A stretch of 64,000 nt of DNA from G965218495 sp965218495 (GTDB taxonomy: Bacteria > Bacteroidota > Rhodothermia > Rhodothermales > Bin80). The stretch lies in assembly GCA_965218495.1 (NCBI GenBank), contig OZ244626.1, positions 3,844,001 to 3,908,000 of the forward strand, given 5' to 3'. Below, in pieces: positions 1-9,314 of the stretch. The translations under genes and the position numbers were made by a program. Under the pieces are notes generated by a model that was not told the DNA's origin, ran no database searches, and worked only from the letters and a program-made list of their open reading frames with translations. Position 1 is the first letter of the stretch. Every line of letters starts with the position of its first letter.

Positions 1-503
1 TCTATGGTATAATGCTCCCCGCCGTCAGACGACCAGCGGTGCCCCGGGCCCTCCGCCGTTGCATGCTTTGTCTCGATGGCTACCTGCCCCGCAACCATGA
101 ATGACGCGTAGAATCCAACCCCAAATTGGCCTATCAGTGATGCGTCAAGTGGTTTGTCCGACTGCTTCAACTCTTCCAGGAACGAGCGTGTGCCGCTGCT
201 GGCAACGGTGCCAATGCGCTCAATGAGATCCTCCCGCGTCATTCCAATGCCTGTATCCTCGATGGTGAGCGTGTTGGCATCGGAATCCAGTATGACAGTG
301 ATCTTGTGCTCGGTCTCCGCCAGGGAGGGGTCAGAGAGCGACAGAAAACGCACCTTGTTGAGCGCGTCGCTGGCATTGGAAATCAGCTCACGGAGAAATA
401 TCTCCTTGTGCGTGTAGAGCGAATGAACTATCAGGCGCAGCAGCTGCTGCATCTGTGCGCGGTACTCAAATTCCTGTGCCGCGCCCGTAGCGGTGTTGGG
501 CAT
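1..503 (-). CDS. htpG: Hsp90 family chaperone HtpG, N-terminal part (runs off window)
   Basis: Cytosolic ATP-dependent chaperone; only the N-terminal GHKL ATPase domain is in the window. The minus-strand translation starts MPNTATGAAQEFEYRAQ at 503. It continues through the Hsp90 ATP-site helix (ELISNASDALNKVRF) and DTGIGM, then SGTRSF and GQFGVGFYASFMVA, all diagnostic of HtpG. The ATG follows the upstream DUF4340 stop by 10 bases, so it is probably read from the same transcript as the Gld-like cluster. The rest of the gene lies left of position 1. The family call is secure. Confidence 0.95.
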   Translation of the reverse strand, partial: MPNTATGAAQEFEYRAQMQQLLRLIVHSLYTHKEIFLRELISNASDALNKVRFLSLSDPSLAETEHKITVILDSDANTLTIEDTGIGMTREDLIERIGTVASSGTRSFLEELKQSDKPLDASLIGQFGVGFYASFMVAGQVAIETKHATAEGPGHRWSSDGGEHYTI

Positions 504-513
504 AGTTGCAATG

Positions 514-1398
514 CTACTCAGGAAGAAAAAAAGCGGGCTCGGGGAAGTAGCTCTCCAGGCGGCTGGCCATAAGTCGATACGTTGGGTCTTTCGCTGACGA
601 AGATATAGCCAGCGCGTCCTCGGTCTGCATGAGATACAGCCGGTCGGTCGTGCCCGAGGTATAGCTAAAGCTGATCTGATAAGACGCGTCCTGCAGGACC
701 TGCTTCGGAATGTCATCGAAAAAGCCGTCCGCGTTAAATACGGAGAAGCGACGAAGCCAGTTTTCTACCGAAAGGCTATCGGCCGCCTGCGCGTCAAGGT
801 TCCACCCTGTGTCCGTGCGCGTGATTTCGTAGCTGCCTCCGGGCCGCGACACGCTGGCCGACTGCACCATTGCGCTGGCAAGGGTCATGATGCGGCGATC
901 CCGCCACCGGTCGGTGTTCTGTTGTACCGTGATGCGTTGCCGCGTGGAGTATATCCGGGGATCATCTCCAACCTGGACGTACACGGACTGGTAGTCCGGG
1001 CCTTGGCGAGAAACGATCAGGTCGAAGGAGTCATCGCCCCAGGAGGCGTGAATTCGGGCGGCCGTAGAGTCAAATCCATAGTAGGCGTGCCGCGCAATAT
1101 CACTCGTGACCGGGGCATCCAGTGCCAAATCACCGAGCTGCTGCAACAGGCGCGACACGGTAGTGGAATCCGCCACCGTCGTGACCGGGCTTAGCATCAG
1201 CCAGCGCGTACCCTGCCGCTCAACCACGACAGTATCCGTCGGGAATTCCACCGTCAGACTCTGGACCTGATCTGTCGGGAAATCAACTGCAGGCAGGTCT
1301 CCAATAGTGGTGGGATTGGTGTCCCGAATAAATAACAGCCAGACCAAAAAAAGCAGGACGAATCCGCCGCCGAGGTAAAGGAGCTGTTGCTGCTTCAT
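514..1398 (-). CDS. DUF4340-type membrane-anchored protein
   Basis: 294 residues. It starts MKQQQLLYLGGG and has one N-terminal membrane helix (about residues 7-24, VLLFLVWLLFIRD), followed by a long extracytoplasmic domain made of repeated beta-rich segments. This architecture and the position directly after a GldG-like gene are typical of DUF4340 proteins, which accompany ABC-2 exporters of the Gld type. Its biochemical role is unknown. It lies 16 bases after the GldG-like stop and 10 before htpG. The family assignment is by recognition of sequence style and context, not by a search. Confidence 0.75.
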   Translation of the reverse strand: MKQQQLLYLGGGFVLLFLVWLLFIRDTNPTTIGDLPAVDFPTDQVQSLTVEFPTDTVVVERQGTRWLMLSPVTTVADSTTVSRLLQQLGDLALDAPVTSDIARHAYYGFDSTAARIHASWGDDSFDLIVSRQGPDYQSVYVQVGDDPRIYSTRQRITVQQNTDRWRDRRIMTLASAMVQSASVSRPGGSYEITRTDTGWNLDAQAADSLSVENWLRRFSVFNADGFFDDIPKQVLQDASYQISFSYTSGTTDRLYLMQTEDALAISSSAKDPTYRLMASRLESYFPEPAFFLPE

Positions 1399-1414
1399 GC
1401 CAGTTAGGATGCTG

Positions 1415-2935
1415 TTACTGTACTACTACGATTTGCCTTCCGCGTCGGCGCCGCCAGCGGGCCAGCCCGAACAACATGACGAGCAGGAGTGGGCCGGCCA
1501 TGTTAGCGTACTTTACGAAGGCTTTTGTGCCGTCAGATGTTTCGCGCAGCGTGCGCGCCTGCAGGCTCTTGGAGCGGATGGTCAGCAACGCATCATCCTG
1601 TATGAGCCAGTCCACCAGGTTTAGCCCAAACGTGGCATGCGCGGCCGCAGTACCCCCGAGGAGAGTCTGATTGAAGAGGTCCCCATCTCCAACAACCACC
1701 AGGCGCGTGGCCACGCTGGTGCGGCCCGGGCTGAAGGCGCTGGGGAAGGTGCCAGAATATGCCGCACCTAGGACGAACGGGCCGCCGGAAAGCGTCGCCG
1801 TGGTCTGCGTTGGCTGCAGCACAAAGAACCCGCGCTGCTCGCCGCTCTGGCTTGAGGAGTAAATAAGCGGCTCGCGTGTCACGCCCGGCGGCAGTACCAG
1901 TGACGTGTCTATCGAGCTGACAAAGTAGAACATGAGGTTTGGCAGGCGACTCACCATCATGTTGTTTTGGTTGAAGTTTGTCGCTACGGGAAAAAGCGGA
2001 TACTGGATCTGCTGCGAAACCCTGAAGAATTGCTCCTGCCGCTGCACGTTGATCACGGAATTCACCTCATCCATGATCAGGTTGGGCGTCAGGGCTGCCC
2101 CGAAAGGGCCCAGCAGCGTCTCCAGGCCGATATTCAGTTCCACGGCTTGCCCCGTCTGCAAATCACCTGCCACGCGGTTGATCAGCAGCCCGAGGCGGCC
2201 TCCGTTCATCACATAGTTGTCTATCGCGGTCAGGTCTTCCGGCGGAATTGTGTCGGTCGGTGCAATGACTAGCAGCACATCCGGCTTGTCTTCGCCTGCA
2301 AGGGCCGACGCCTCTACAGCACGGGCATCATAGTTTGCCCCGAGCCCTTCGTATAGTGCCGCCATATCCTGAGTGGGACTGAGTTCACCGTGGCCGGAGA
2401 GAAAGCCTACCACAGGTTTGCGCTCGCGTGTCATGCGCCGTATGGCGCTGGTCAGGTCATATTCCAGGCGCGACAGGTCCTGAATGACGGGGATGACCTC
2501 ACGCTTGCTTTCGTACTGGATGGCGACGCCCATGTACGCGTTCTTGAGCTGCACGCTGTTCTCTTCAAAAACCTGGATCTGTACCGGTTGGATGTTATAC
2601 CGTAAGGCTTCGGCCTGCAGCGATTCGTCTTCGTCCGGGTCCACGAACCGGTACTGTACATTGGCGCCGCCGTAGGCGCGATAGTCATCCAGCTTGTCCT
2701 TCAGGAATCGCCGGTTGGCGGCGAACTGCGCTGGCAGGTCCGCCGTGAAGAACGCAGTGATTGTGACCGGGTCGTCTAGTTTCTGGACGAGCTCTTTGGA
2801 TGCGTCCGAGAGCGAATAAACCTTGTCGTCGGTAAAGTCCAGTCGCAGAAATATGCTCAGACCGATCAGGTTAACTAGGACCAGGATCCCTCCTGCAAGG
2901 AGGATGCCGGTCTGCGATGTCCAATCTCTCTTCAT
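1415..2935 (-). CDS. GldG-like ABC-associated substrate/auxiliary protein
   Basis: 506 residues. It has an N-terminal membrane helix (GILLAGGILVLVNLIGLSI), then the LDFTDDKVYSLSDASKELV segment typical of the GldG/ABC-type_uncharacterised family. A large periplasmic region with a Rossmann-like stretch (VVGFLSGHGE) follows. A C-terminal membrane helix (LLLVMLFGLARWRRRRG) is near residue 490. In gliding Bacteroidota GldA, GldF and GldG form an ABC transporter; outside gliders, homologues are of unknown substrate. Order here is ATPase, permease, GldG-like, DUF4340, all minus strand with short gaps, so they probably form one complex. No evidence in this window shows gliding. Confidence 0.82.
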   Translation of the reverse strand: MKRDWTSQTGILLAGGILVLVNLIGLSIFLRLDFTDDKVYSLSDASKELVQKLDDPVTITAFFTADLPAQFAANRRFLKDKLDDYRAYGGANVQYRFVDPDEDESLQAEALRYNIQPVQIQVFEENSVQLKNAYMGVAIQYESKREVIPVIQDLSRLEYDLTSAIRRMTRERKPVVGFLSGHGELSPTQDMAALYEGLGANYDARAVEASALAGEDKPDVLLVIAPTDTIPPEDLTAIDNYVMNGGRLGLLINRVAGDLQTGQAVELNIGLETLLGPFGAALTPNLIMDEVNSVINVQRQEQFFRVSQQIQYPLFPVATNFNQNNMMVSRLPNLMFYFVSSIDTSLVLPPGVTREPLIYSSSQSGEQRGFFVLQPTQTTATLSGGPFVLGAAYSGTFPSAFSPGRTSVATRLVVVGDGDLFNQTLLGGTAAAHATFGLNLVDWLIQDDALLTIRSKSLQARTLRETSDGTKAFVKYANMAGPLLLVMLFGLARWRRRRGRQIVVVQ

Positions 2936-2962
2936 TTCGTCTGCGTGATAAGGCGCAAGGCG

Positions 2963-3670
2963 TTATTCCGGGCGTTTGGCAAGGTTGTAGGTCGTCACCA
3001 GAAACGCGAATGCCGACAGTGACAAGTAAAACAACACGTCTCTGGAGTCGATGACGCCGCGCATCAGGTTCTCAAAATGGTAGTCCGTGCTGAGGTATTG
3101 CAGAATACTTCCCAGCCAGGTGGGCACAAAGTCCACGACTTTGTCAAAAAGGAAGAACGCGAAGATGGCTCCAAAGGCCAGAATGAATGCTACAATCTGG
3201 TTGCGCGTGAGGCTCGATGCACATATACCGATGGCGCTGTAGGTGACGCCCAGCAGGAAAAGCCCCAGATAGCCACCTACCGTCGCGCCGAAGTCCAGGT
3301 CCCCCAAAAGCGACAGCGTGACGACGTACAAAAATGTCATGCTGATGGCGACCAAGAGCAGCAGCGCAACCGAAAGCAACTTGCCCAGGATTACCTGCCA
3401 GTCCCGTACGGGGAAGGTCAAAAGGAGCTCCAGCGTGCCTGCCCGACGCTCTTCGGCAAAGGAGGACATAGTCAGAGCAGGTACAAAAAACAAGAACACG
3501 AAAGAAGCGATGCTGAACATCGAGCGCAGCGAGGCCTCGTTCTGCAGAAACAGCGGGTTGGCAAAGAACCAGCCCGTGATGGCCAGAAAAACGCTGAGCA
3601 CGACGTAGGCTGCAGGGCCGTCAAAGTATGCCTGCAATTCGCGCTTGGTTAGAGTCCAGGTCTGGTGCAT
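2963..3670 (-). CDS. ABC-2 type permease, GldF-like
   Basis: 235 residues, strongly hydrophobic, with about six membrane segments. The first follows MHQTWTLTKRELQAYFDGP, and the pattern TMSSFAEERRAGTLELLLT between segments 2 and 3 is the classic ABC-2 permease signature, in which the ERRxGTLE element contacts the ATPase. It sits 16 bases downstream of the ATPase gene and 27 upstream of the GldG-like gene, so it is the membrane subunit of this transporter. The substrate is not predictable. Confidence 0.88.
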   Translation of the reverse strand: MHQTWTLTKRELQAYFDGPAAYVVLSVFLAITGWFFANPLFLQNEASLRSMFSIASFVFLFFVPALTMSSFAEERRAGTLELLLTFPVRDWQVILGKLLSVALLLLVAISMTFLYVVTLSLLGDLDFGATVGGYLGLFLLGVTYSAIGICASSLTRNQIVAFILAFGAIFAFFLFDKVVDFVPTWLGSILQYLSTDYHFENLMRGVIDSRDVLFYLSLSAFAFLVTTYNLAKRPE

Positions 3671-3686
3671 GATGCGGCTTGATGGT

Positions 3687-4655
3687 TCAGACTGATGTCA
3701 ACTGCCGGAACACGTCTTCTAGGTTACCTTCTTCGCGATGCAGCTCGGTGAGCGCCCAGTCATGCTGTACCGCCAGCTGGAAGAGGTCATCACGGATGTC
3801 GCGCTTAGCATTCAGCAAGAAGTGGGCTTCATTGTCTACGCTTCGCTGCTCCACGATCTTAATGTCGTTTTCGGACAGCACCGCGCCCACGGCGTCGGCA
3901 TTGCCTCTGACGCCATAGTGCACACGGTGACCACCCACGAAGCTCTCCAGCAAGAGCTGCGGCGTACCGTCGGCCACAATCTTCCCTCTGTGGATGATCA
4001 GGACCCGGTCGCAAGATGCCTGCACCTCGGGGAGGATGTGGGTGGAGAGGACTACGGTCTTTTCGCGCCCGATCCTGCGAATCAACTCCCGGATTTCCAC
4101 AATCTGATTCGGGTCCAGCCCTGAGGTGGGCTCGTCCAGGATCAGGATAGGTGGGTCGTGGATCATGGCCTGAGCCAGGCCGACGCGCTGGCGGTAGCCC
4201 TTTGAAAGGGCATCGATCTTTTTGCCGAGCACTTCATGCAGCCCGCACGCATTGGTCATCTCCTTGATGCGTGCGCCGCGTCGTGCCTTGGGAATGCCAC
4301 GCATGGCTGCTACAAACTCCAGATAGTCGTAGGTCACCATTTCGCGGTAAAGCGGGGTGCTTTCCGGCAGGTAGCCGATGCGGCGCCGGATGGAGAGGGT
4401 ATCCTCACGCACATCCAGGCCGTCAACCAGCACGGTGCCTTCGGTGGGGTTGAGGTACCCCGTGATCACCTTCATGGTGGTGGTCTTGCCCGCCCCATTC
4501 GGCCCCAAGAAGCCTACGACCTCGCCGGGCCGCACGTCAAATGTGATGGCGTCAACGGCCCGCTCCGGGCCATAGGTCTTGGTCAATCCCTGCACACTGA
4601 TTGTGCCTGCAGGAGATCCTGTGCCGTTAGTGGTGCCAAGAAGTGTGTCTTTCAT
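3687..4655 (-). CDS. ABC transporter ATP-binding protein, GldA-like
   Basis: 322 residues. It shows Walker A GPNGAGKTT, the signature LSKGYRQRVGLAQ, Walker B ILILDEPTSGLDP and the switch histidine in STHILPE. A C-terminal DUF4162-like regulatory stretch follows, as in ABC-2 exporters and GldA. It powers the permease encoded immediately downstream. It is the first gene of the minus-strand cluster; the 203 bases upstream (4656-4858) separate it from the divergent GH88-like gene and must hold both promoters. Confidence 0.9.
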   Translation of the reverse strand: MKDTLLGTTNGTGSPAGTISVQGLTKTYGPERAVDAITFDVRPGEVVGFLGPNGAGKTTTMKVITGYLNPTEGTVLVDGLDVREDTLSIRRRIGYLPESTPLYREMVTYDYLEFVAAMRGIPKARRGARIKEMTNACGLHEVLGKKIDALSKGYRQRVGLAQAMIHDPPILILDEPTSGLDPNQIVEIRELIRRIGREKTVVLSTHILPEVQASCDRVLIIHRGKIVADGTPQLLLESFVGGHRVHYGVRGNADAVGAVLSENDIKIVEQRSVDNEAHFLLNAKRDIRDDLFQLAVQHDWALTELHREEGNLEDVFRQLTSV

Positions 4656-4858
4656 TTATCAAAAATACACGTTATAAATCGTGCATGGAATACCGGAATC
4701 CTAACGTTCATGCATTCCCTTTCGTATACAGCCTACAAAGATACAGGGTATGTATTGCGTCGTTCAAGGAGCATTTATCGAATATTCCTCTAATACCGCC
4801 CGCGAAGCCTTTGCTGTATCTTGCACTCTATCGTTTACAGCTTTAGCGGTTTGCAGCG
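4656..4858. promoter_or_regulatory. Divergent intergenic region
   Basis: A 203-base AT-richer stretch between the divergent GldA-like and GH88-like genes. It must contain the promoters of both, but no hexamers convincing enough to place were found. Confidence 0.4.
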
Positions 4859-6232
4859 GTGATTGATGTCAGCCAGCTTCTTACGCCAGCCTCATTGGCT
4901 CCTGATCTGAGGCGGTTGTGGGCACTCTCCGGGGAGAAGGTTCGCGCGCTCGCATTGCGTCGTGACCCGCCGCCGGGCGCGCTGGTGCATACGGTACAGG
5001 GTCGCTATCAGCCACGCGGCTGGACGGAGTGGACGCTGGGATTCCAGGTGGGCTCGGCGCTCCTGCAGTTCGATGCTACAGGCGACGAGGAATTTCGGTC
5101 GGTCGGTCGGCGACAGGTCCTGGAGAAGATGGAACCGTTCCTCACGCACTTTGGCGTTCATGATCATGGCTTCACCTGTATCAGCACCTTTGGCACGCTG
5201 CTCCGCCTGATGCATGAAGGGCGCATCCCCAGAGCGGAATGGGAGCAGGCCTACTATGCGCTTGCGCTTAAGGTGAGTGGGGCGGTCCAGGCGCGCCGCT
5301 GGACGCGGCTCTCGGACAATGAGGGCTATATCTACTCATTCAACGGCCCGCACTCCCTGTTTGCCGACACCATTCGGTCTTTGCGTGCACTTGCGCTTGG
5401 CCCATCGACTGGGCGCGGTTCTCGGCGGAGAGCAGGACCGCCAGGTATCCCTATTGGAGCGCCTGGTTCAGCATGCACGCGTGACAGCGAAGTACATAGT
5501 CTACTATGGCGAGGGCCGTGACGGGTACGACGTCTCGGGCCGCGTAGCGCAAGAAGCGCTCTTCAACATTCATTCAGGGACGTTTCGATGTCCGAGTACG
5601 CAGCAGGGGTACGCTCCGGTAACGACCTGGACTCGGGGGCTTGCGTGGATCCTATGCGGTTATGCTGAACTCCTGGAATTTGCAGGCACGCTAAGCGATG
5701 AGGATGCCGCGCCTTTTGGCGGATATGAGGCCTTGCGTGCCTTGTTCTACCGACCTCTGGCGGCGACGTGCGACTTCTACTTGCGTGAGATGCCGGCCTG
5801 CGGCGTACCGTTCTGGGACACGGGGGCGCCGGGATTAGCCAAGATTGTGGGATACCAGGAGCGCGCAGCGGACCCGTTCAATGACTGCAAACCGGTGGAC
5901 AGCTCTGCTGCCGCCATTGCGGCCCAGGGACTCTTGCGTTTCGGGCATTTTCTGGGAAGGCATGGCGAAGGGGCATGCTACTGGCAGGCGGGACTTAAGA
6001 TCACGCAGACGCTCCTGTCGGACCTATACCTGAGCCGTGCGCCGAGCCATGAGGGCTTGCTGCTGCACAGCGTGTACCACTGGCCAAGGCGTTGGGACCA
6101 CGTGCCCAAGGGACGGAAGGTTGCGTGCGGTGAGTCTGTGATGTGGGGGGGGATTTCCACCTTCGGGAGCTCGCGCTGTACCTGAAGCGGGTGGAGGGCG
6201 GGCCCTATCTCTCTTTTTTCAATGTGAGCTAA
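4859..6232 (+). pseudogene. GH88-like glycoside hydrolase, two frameshifts
   Basis: The translation resembles GH88/unsaturated glucuronyl hydrolase-like (alpha/alpha)6-barrel enzymes: SDNEGYIYSFNGPHSLFADT, then YYGEGRDGYDVSGRV, TQQGYAPVTTWTRGLAW, PVDSSAAAIAAQGLLR and LLLHSVYHWP. It starts at a GTG at 4859. The frame changes near 5400, where one extra C in ggccca separates RALALG from HRLGAVLGGEQ. It changes again in a run of eight Gs at 6145-6152, after which HLRELALYLKRVEGGPY ends at 6232. Both sites are homopolymer-like, so a sequencing or assembly error is possible; otherwise it is a recent pseudogene. It is convergent with the sulfatase gene and overlaps it by 4 bases, which suggests a shared role in sulfated glycan use. 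Confidence 0.8.
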
Positions 6233-7602
6233 CGGTGCGGACCCAGCTCTGCGCGTGCGCTGTCGATTAAAGCAGTCAGGCGCTGCGCGACCTCCAGATG
6301 ATCTTGGATGACATTGTGGTGCTCTCCGATGTCGGTGGCGAGGTCAAAGAGGGAAAGCCCAACGGAGTCCTGGACGTACGACCCGGGGTGCGTGGGCGTT
6401 GAAAGAGAGGCGCCGTGGATGCTCCGGTACCGGTGCGGCGCATGCAGCTTCCAGGATCCGGCGCGGACTGCTTGGACTTGTCTTCCCTGGACGAAGAAAA
6501 ACGCTTCGTAGGGAGTGGCAGCTTCTGGCTCACCGCGGAGAAGTGCCGAGATGTCGTGGCCATCCCAGGGCAGTGAGTTCTGATTGATGCCGGCAAAGGC
6601 ACCGATGGTGGGCATAAGGTCCATGGCAGTAGCCATCTCCCGGTTCACCTTTCCCTCCGGGATGACGCCCGGCCAGTATACCAGAAGCGGTACGCGGTGA
6701 CCGCCTTCAAAAGTTGTGCCTTTGCCTTCTCTTAATGGTGCTGCCGCGCCGCTGCCGGCTCCCTTGACTAGCCAAGGCCCGTTGTCTGAGGTGAATATTA
6801 CGAGCGTCGACTCTTCGATTCCCTGGCGCGCAAGTGCGTCCAGGATCTTGCCGACGGACCAGTCGATTTCCAGGAGCACGTCGCTGTAGAGCCCACGCCC
6901 CGAGGCACCTTCAAACGCCTCGGTAACGAACAGTGGCATGTGGGGCGCGGCATAGGGCACAAATAGGAAGAAGGGTCGGTCCGCGTTGCGCTCGATAAAG
7001 CTGACGGCCCGCTGCGTATAGCGCTGCGTTAAGAAACGTTGATCGGGCTCCGTTTCTACCGTGGTCGCTCCGTCGACGAGCGGCAAGGGAGGGTGGCGCC
7101 GCGCGTAGGGATTGGGGTTCTTCGTGGAATCCGGCGTCATGTCGTTGGAATATGGGATTCCGAAGTACTCATCAAAGCCGTGATGGTGTGGGAGGTGTGG
7201 CTCGAGGTGTCCAAGGTGCCATTTGCCGAAACAAGCAGTGGTGTACCCCTCGCTGCGCAGCATCTCCGCGATTGTGACGGCCTCTGGCAGGAGCCCGTTT
7301 TGAGACTGGGGCATGAGGACGCCGGGGATGCCTACCCGCTGTGGGTACTTGCCTGTAAGCAGCGCCGCTCGCGACGGAGAGCACGAGGCCGCGGCCATGT
7401 AGAAGTCCATGAACTGCATGCCGCCGCGAGCCATGCGTTCCAGGTTAGGTGCTGCCAGGCCCGTGTCTGCGTAGAGCGCAAGGTCGGAATAGCCAAGGTC
7501 ATCCGCTAACAGGATGACGATGCTGGGCTGTTTTGGAACCGTGGTGCGTGTGCAGCCCCAGGCCAAGGCTGTCAGGCTCAGCAGAAGAATGGATCGAAGC
7601 AT
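6229..7602 (-). CDS. Sulfatase (arylsulfatase family), secreted or lipoprotein
   Basis: 457 residues of the alkaline-phosphatase/sulfatase superfamily. The N-terminus MLRSILLLSLTALAWGC looks like a lipoprotein signal with the lipobox cysteine at residue 17. The metal-binding LLADDLGYSD follows, then the formylglycine motif CSPSRAALLTGKYP, in which the Cys is matured to formylglycine. GKWHLGH and TSDNGPW complete the active site. It hydrolyses a sulfate ester, probably on a polysaccharide. The neighbouring GH88-like gene supports this, since glucuronyl hydrolases and sulfatases often cooperate. Confidence 0.93.
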   Translation of the reverse strand: MLRSILLLSLTALAWGCTRTTVPKQPSIVILLADDLGYSDLALYADTGLAAPNLERMARGGMQFMDFYMAAASCSPSRAALLTGKYPQRVGIPGVLMPQSQNGLLPEAVTIAEMLRSEGYTTACFGKWHLGHLEPHLPHHHGFDEYFGIPYSNDMTPDSTKNPNPYARRHPPLPLVDGATTVETEPDQRFLTQRYTQRAVSFIERNADRPFFLFVPYAAPHMPLFVTEAFEGASGRGLYSDVLLEIDWSVGKILDALARQGIEESTLVIFTSDNGPWLVKGAGSGAAAPLREGKGTTFEGGHRVPLLVYWPGVIPEGKVNREMATAMDLMPTIGAFAGINQNSLPWDGHDISALLRGEPEAATPYEAFFFVQGRQVQAVRAGSWKLHAPHRYRSIHGASLSTPTHPGSYVQDSVGLSLFDLATDIGEHHNVIQDHLEVAQRLTALIDSARAELGPHR

Positions 7603-8228
7603 AGGCTACGGGCAGCTACGTTAGGAAAGGTACGCCGTTACTGGTACCTGAATGAGCGTATCAGGCTAACGACTTATACATGGAATCGTACAGGAGCGCC
7701 TTTGCGGGGAGGTGACTGTAGCCAACGGAGCAGTCACTAGCAGGCAACGCAAGGCGGAGATGCGAAGCTTGGCGAAGGCCTAGACCGGCGGCAAAACCAG
7801 TTCTTTCATATGCTGTCTTACAGTCTGGCACCTGGGCCTCGTAGTGATGCTGACGGGCACCTTCTGCGCGTATCCGGTTCCCGAGGTGGTAGTCTGGCGC
7901 ACGCTCATCGATCATCCCACGATGGCTCAACATGTGTGCGCGGCTGACGGATTCCAGTGGTTGGCTAGCGGAACAACTTTCGCGTGCTCTCCGGCATTCA
8001 GACTTGTTATGAAATGGAGAGTCTACAGATCTACCTAACGTCGTTAGAATCGCTTCGGGACTGCCTGAGTAGGAGGAGCGGGCTACGGTTGCGTCCGCGG
8101 AGAGGGAAGCGCGTAAGAAGCGCAGATCAGCAGGGTTCGCGCTGGCGAATAGGCAGGTGGTGGGTCGACGACTGCTGAAGGTGGCGAAGCAGCTGAGAGG
8201 CGTGCCGTCCACACACCACACGTATTGA
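7603..8228. other. Intergenic region without a recognisable gene
   Basis: 626 bases. A minus-strand open frame (7661-8260) crosses it, but it lacks recognisable motifs and runs into the aldolase gene. No RNA gene or repeat was found. Confidence 0.5.
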
Positions 8229-8873
8229 ATGGCTACACCAGAGGGGGTCATCAGGTTCAACCTGGAGTTTGCGGCGGCATCGCCACCGCCGGACTACGAC
8301 CTCGAAGAGATCAGGGTCTGGCGCCAGCGCTTGCGCACGGCCGGTGTCCTGGGACAGGACCCGGCGCGGTATGACGGGTACGGATTCGGTAACATCAGCC
8401 GGCGCCTTGCGCCCTTCACAGGCCTTTCTACGGCACGCCAGTTTCTGATCACGGGCTCGCAGACAGGTGCAATACCAAGGCTTTCCCGAACGCACTTTGC
8501 CGTGGTGCGCGAATGCCATCCGGCCGAAAACCGGGTGGTGGCCGAAGGCCCAGCCGTCCCTTCTTCCGAAAGCCTGACGCACGGCATCCTGTATGCGCTG
8601 GACGACACCCTGCGATGGGTCATGCACGTACACTCTCCGGAGCTGTGGCAGAATTCAGCTCTGCTCCGGCTGCCCACAACAAACCCGGCTGCCCCGCAAG
8701 GCACGCCAGAAATGTCGGCCGAGGTGCAGCGGCTCTTCGCCCATACCGATTTGCGCCGAGGCAAGCTCTTTGCCATGGGCGGCCACGAGGATGGCCTGGT
8801 GTCCTTTGGCAGAACTGCGGATGAGGCTGGAAATGCCCTCCTTGTGCGGCTACGGGCGCTGGGTATTGCATAG
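8229..8873 (+). CDS. Class II aldolase/adducin family protein
   Basis: 214 residues. The call rests on GYGFGNISRRL (substrate-phosphate binding loop), ITGSQTG, the metal-ligand motif VMHVHSPELW (His-x-His) and the late GGHEDGLVSFGRT segment, in which a further His ligand is expected. Family members are Zn-dependent aldolases, epimerases or non-catalytic relatives, so the exact reaction cannot be assigned. It stands alone, with non-coding stretches on both sides. Confidence 0.85.
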   Translation: MATPEGVIRFNLEFAAASPPPDYDLEEIRVWRQRLRTAGVLGQDPARYDGYGFGNISRRLAPFTGLSTARQFLITGSQTGAIPRLSRTHFAVVRECHPAENRVVAEGPAVPSSESLTHGILYALDDTLRWVMHVHSPELWQNSALLRLPTTNPAAPQGTPEMSAEVQRLFAHTDLRRGKLFAMGGHEDGLVSFGRTADEAGNALLVRLRALGIA

Positions 8874-9314
8874 TCGCTGCTGCGAAGGCCGAGCTCCGTG
8901 CGGCGCCTCCCGGCTGCCGCAGCCCACCCGCATCGCCTTTCGGCGCAAAGGCCTACATACACGAGTGAGGCACAGCCCGACTCGCCGGCGTCAAGGGCGG
9001 TTGGGTGCGACCACAGAATACGCTAGTCGAGTCGCAAGCGAATCCTTTTTACAAAAGTTAGGTTAAAAGCAATTAGCAGGTATGTACGCGCGCACAGAGA
9101 CTAATTGTAATGGTCTGGCGCGGTCTAAACTGATTCCTCCACGTGTCACTGTCGGAGTCGTTTTCGCGTCAATTGCGCCCGGCCGCTCGCTGAGTAACAA
9201 CCCGAGATCCTTGGCAACGGTACGCGGAGTCAAGTACAGTCCACGAGGTCGGCGCGACCTTCGCGTCTGACACTGCAATAATTGTCTAACTGAAACTTAT
9301 TGAAGGAGAAAGTC
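8874..9314. other. Intergenic region upstream of the ARPP-1-like gene
   Basis: 441 bases with no convincing gene. The last part carries a clear Shine-Dalgarno (GAAGGAGAA, about 9302-9310) before the ATG at 9315; the promoter should be here, but no boxes could be placed. Confidence 0.5.

Noticed and set aside
7661..8260. A 199-codon minus-strand open frame
   Set aside because: No motif, composition unlike neighbours, and overlap with the start of the aldolase-family gene.
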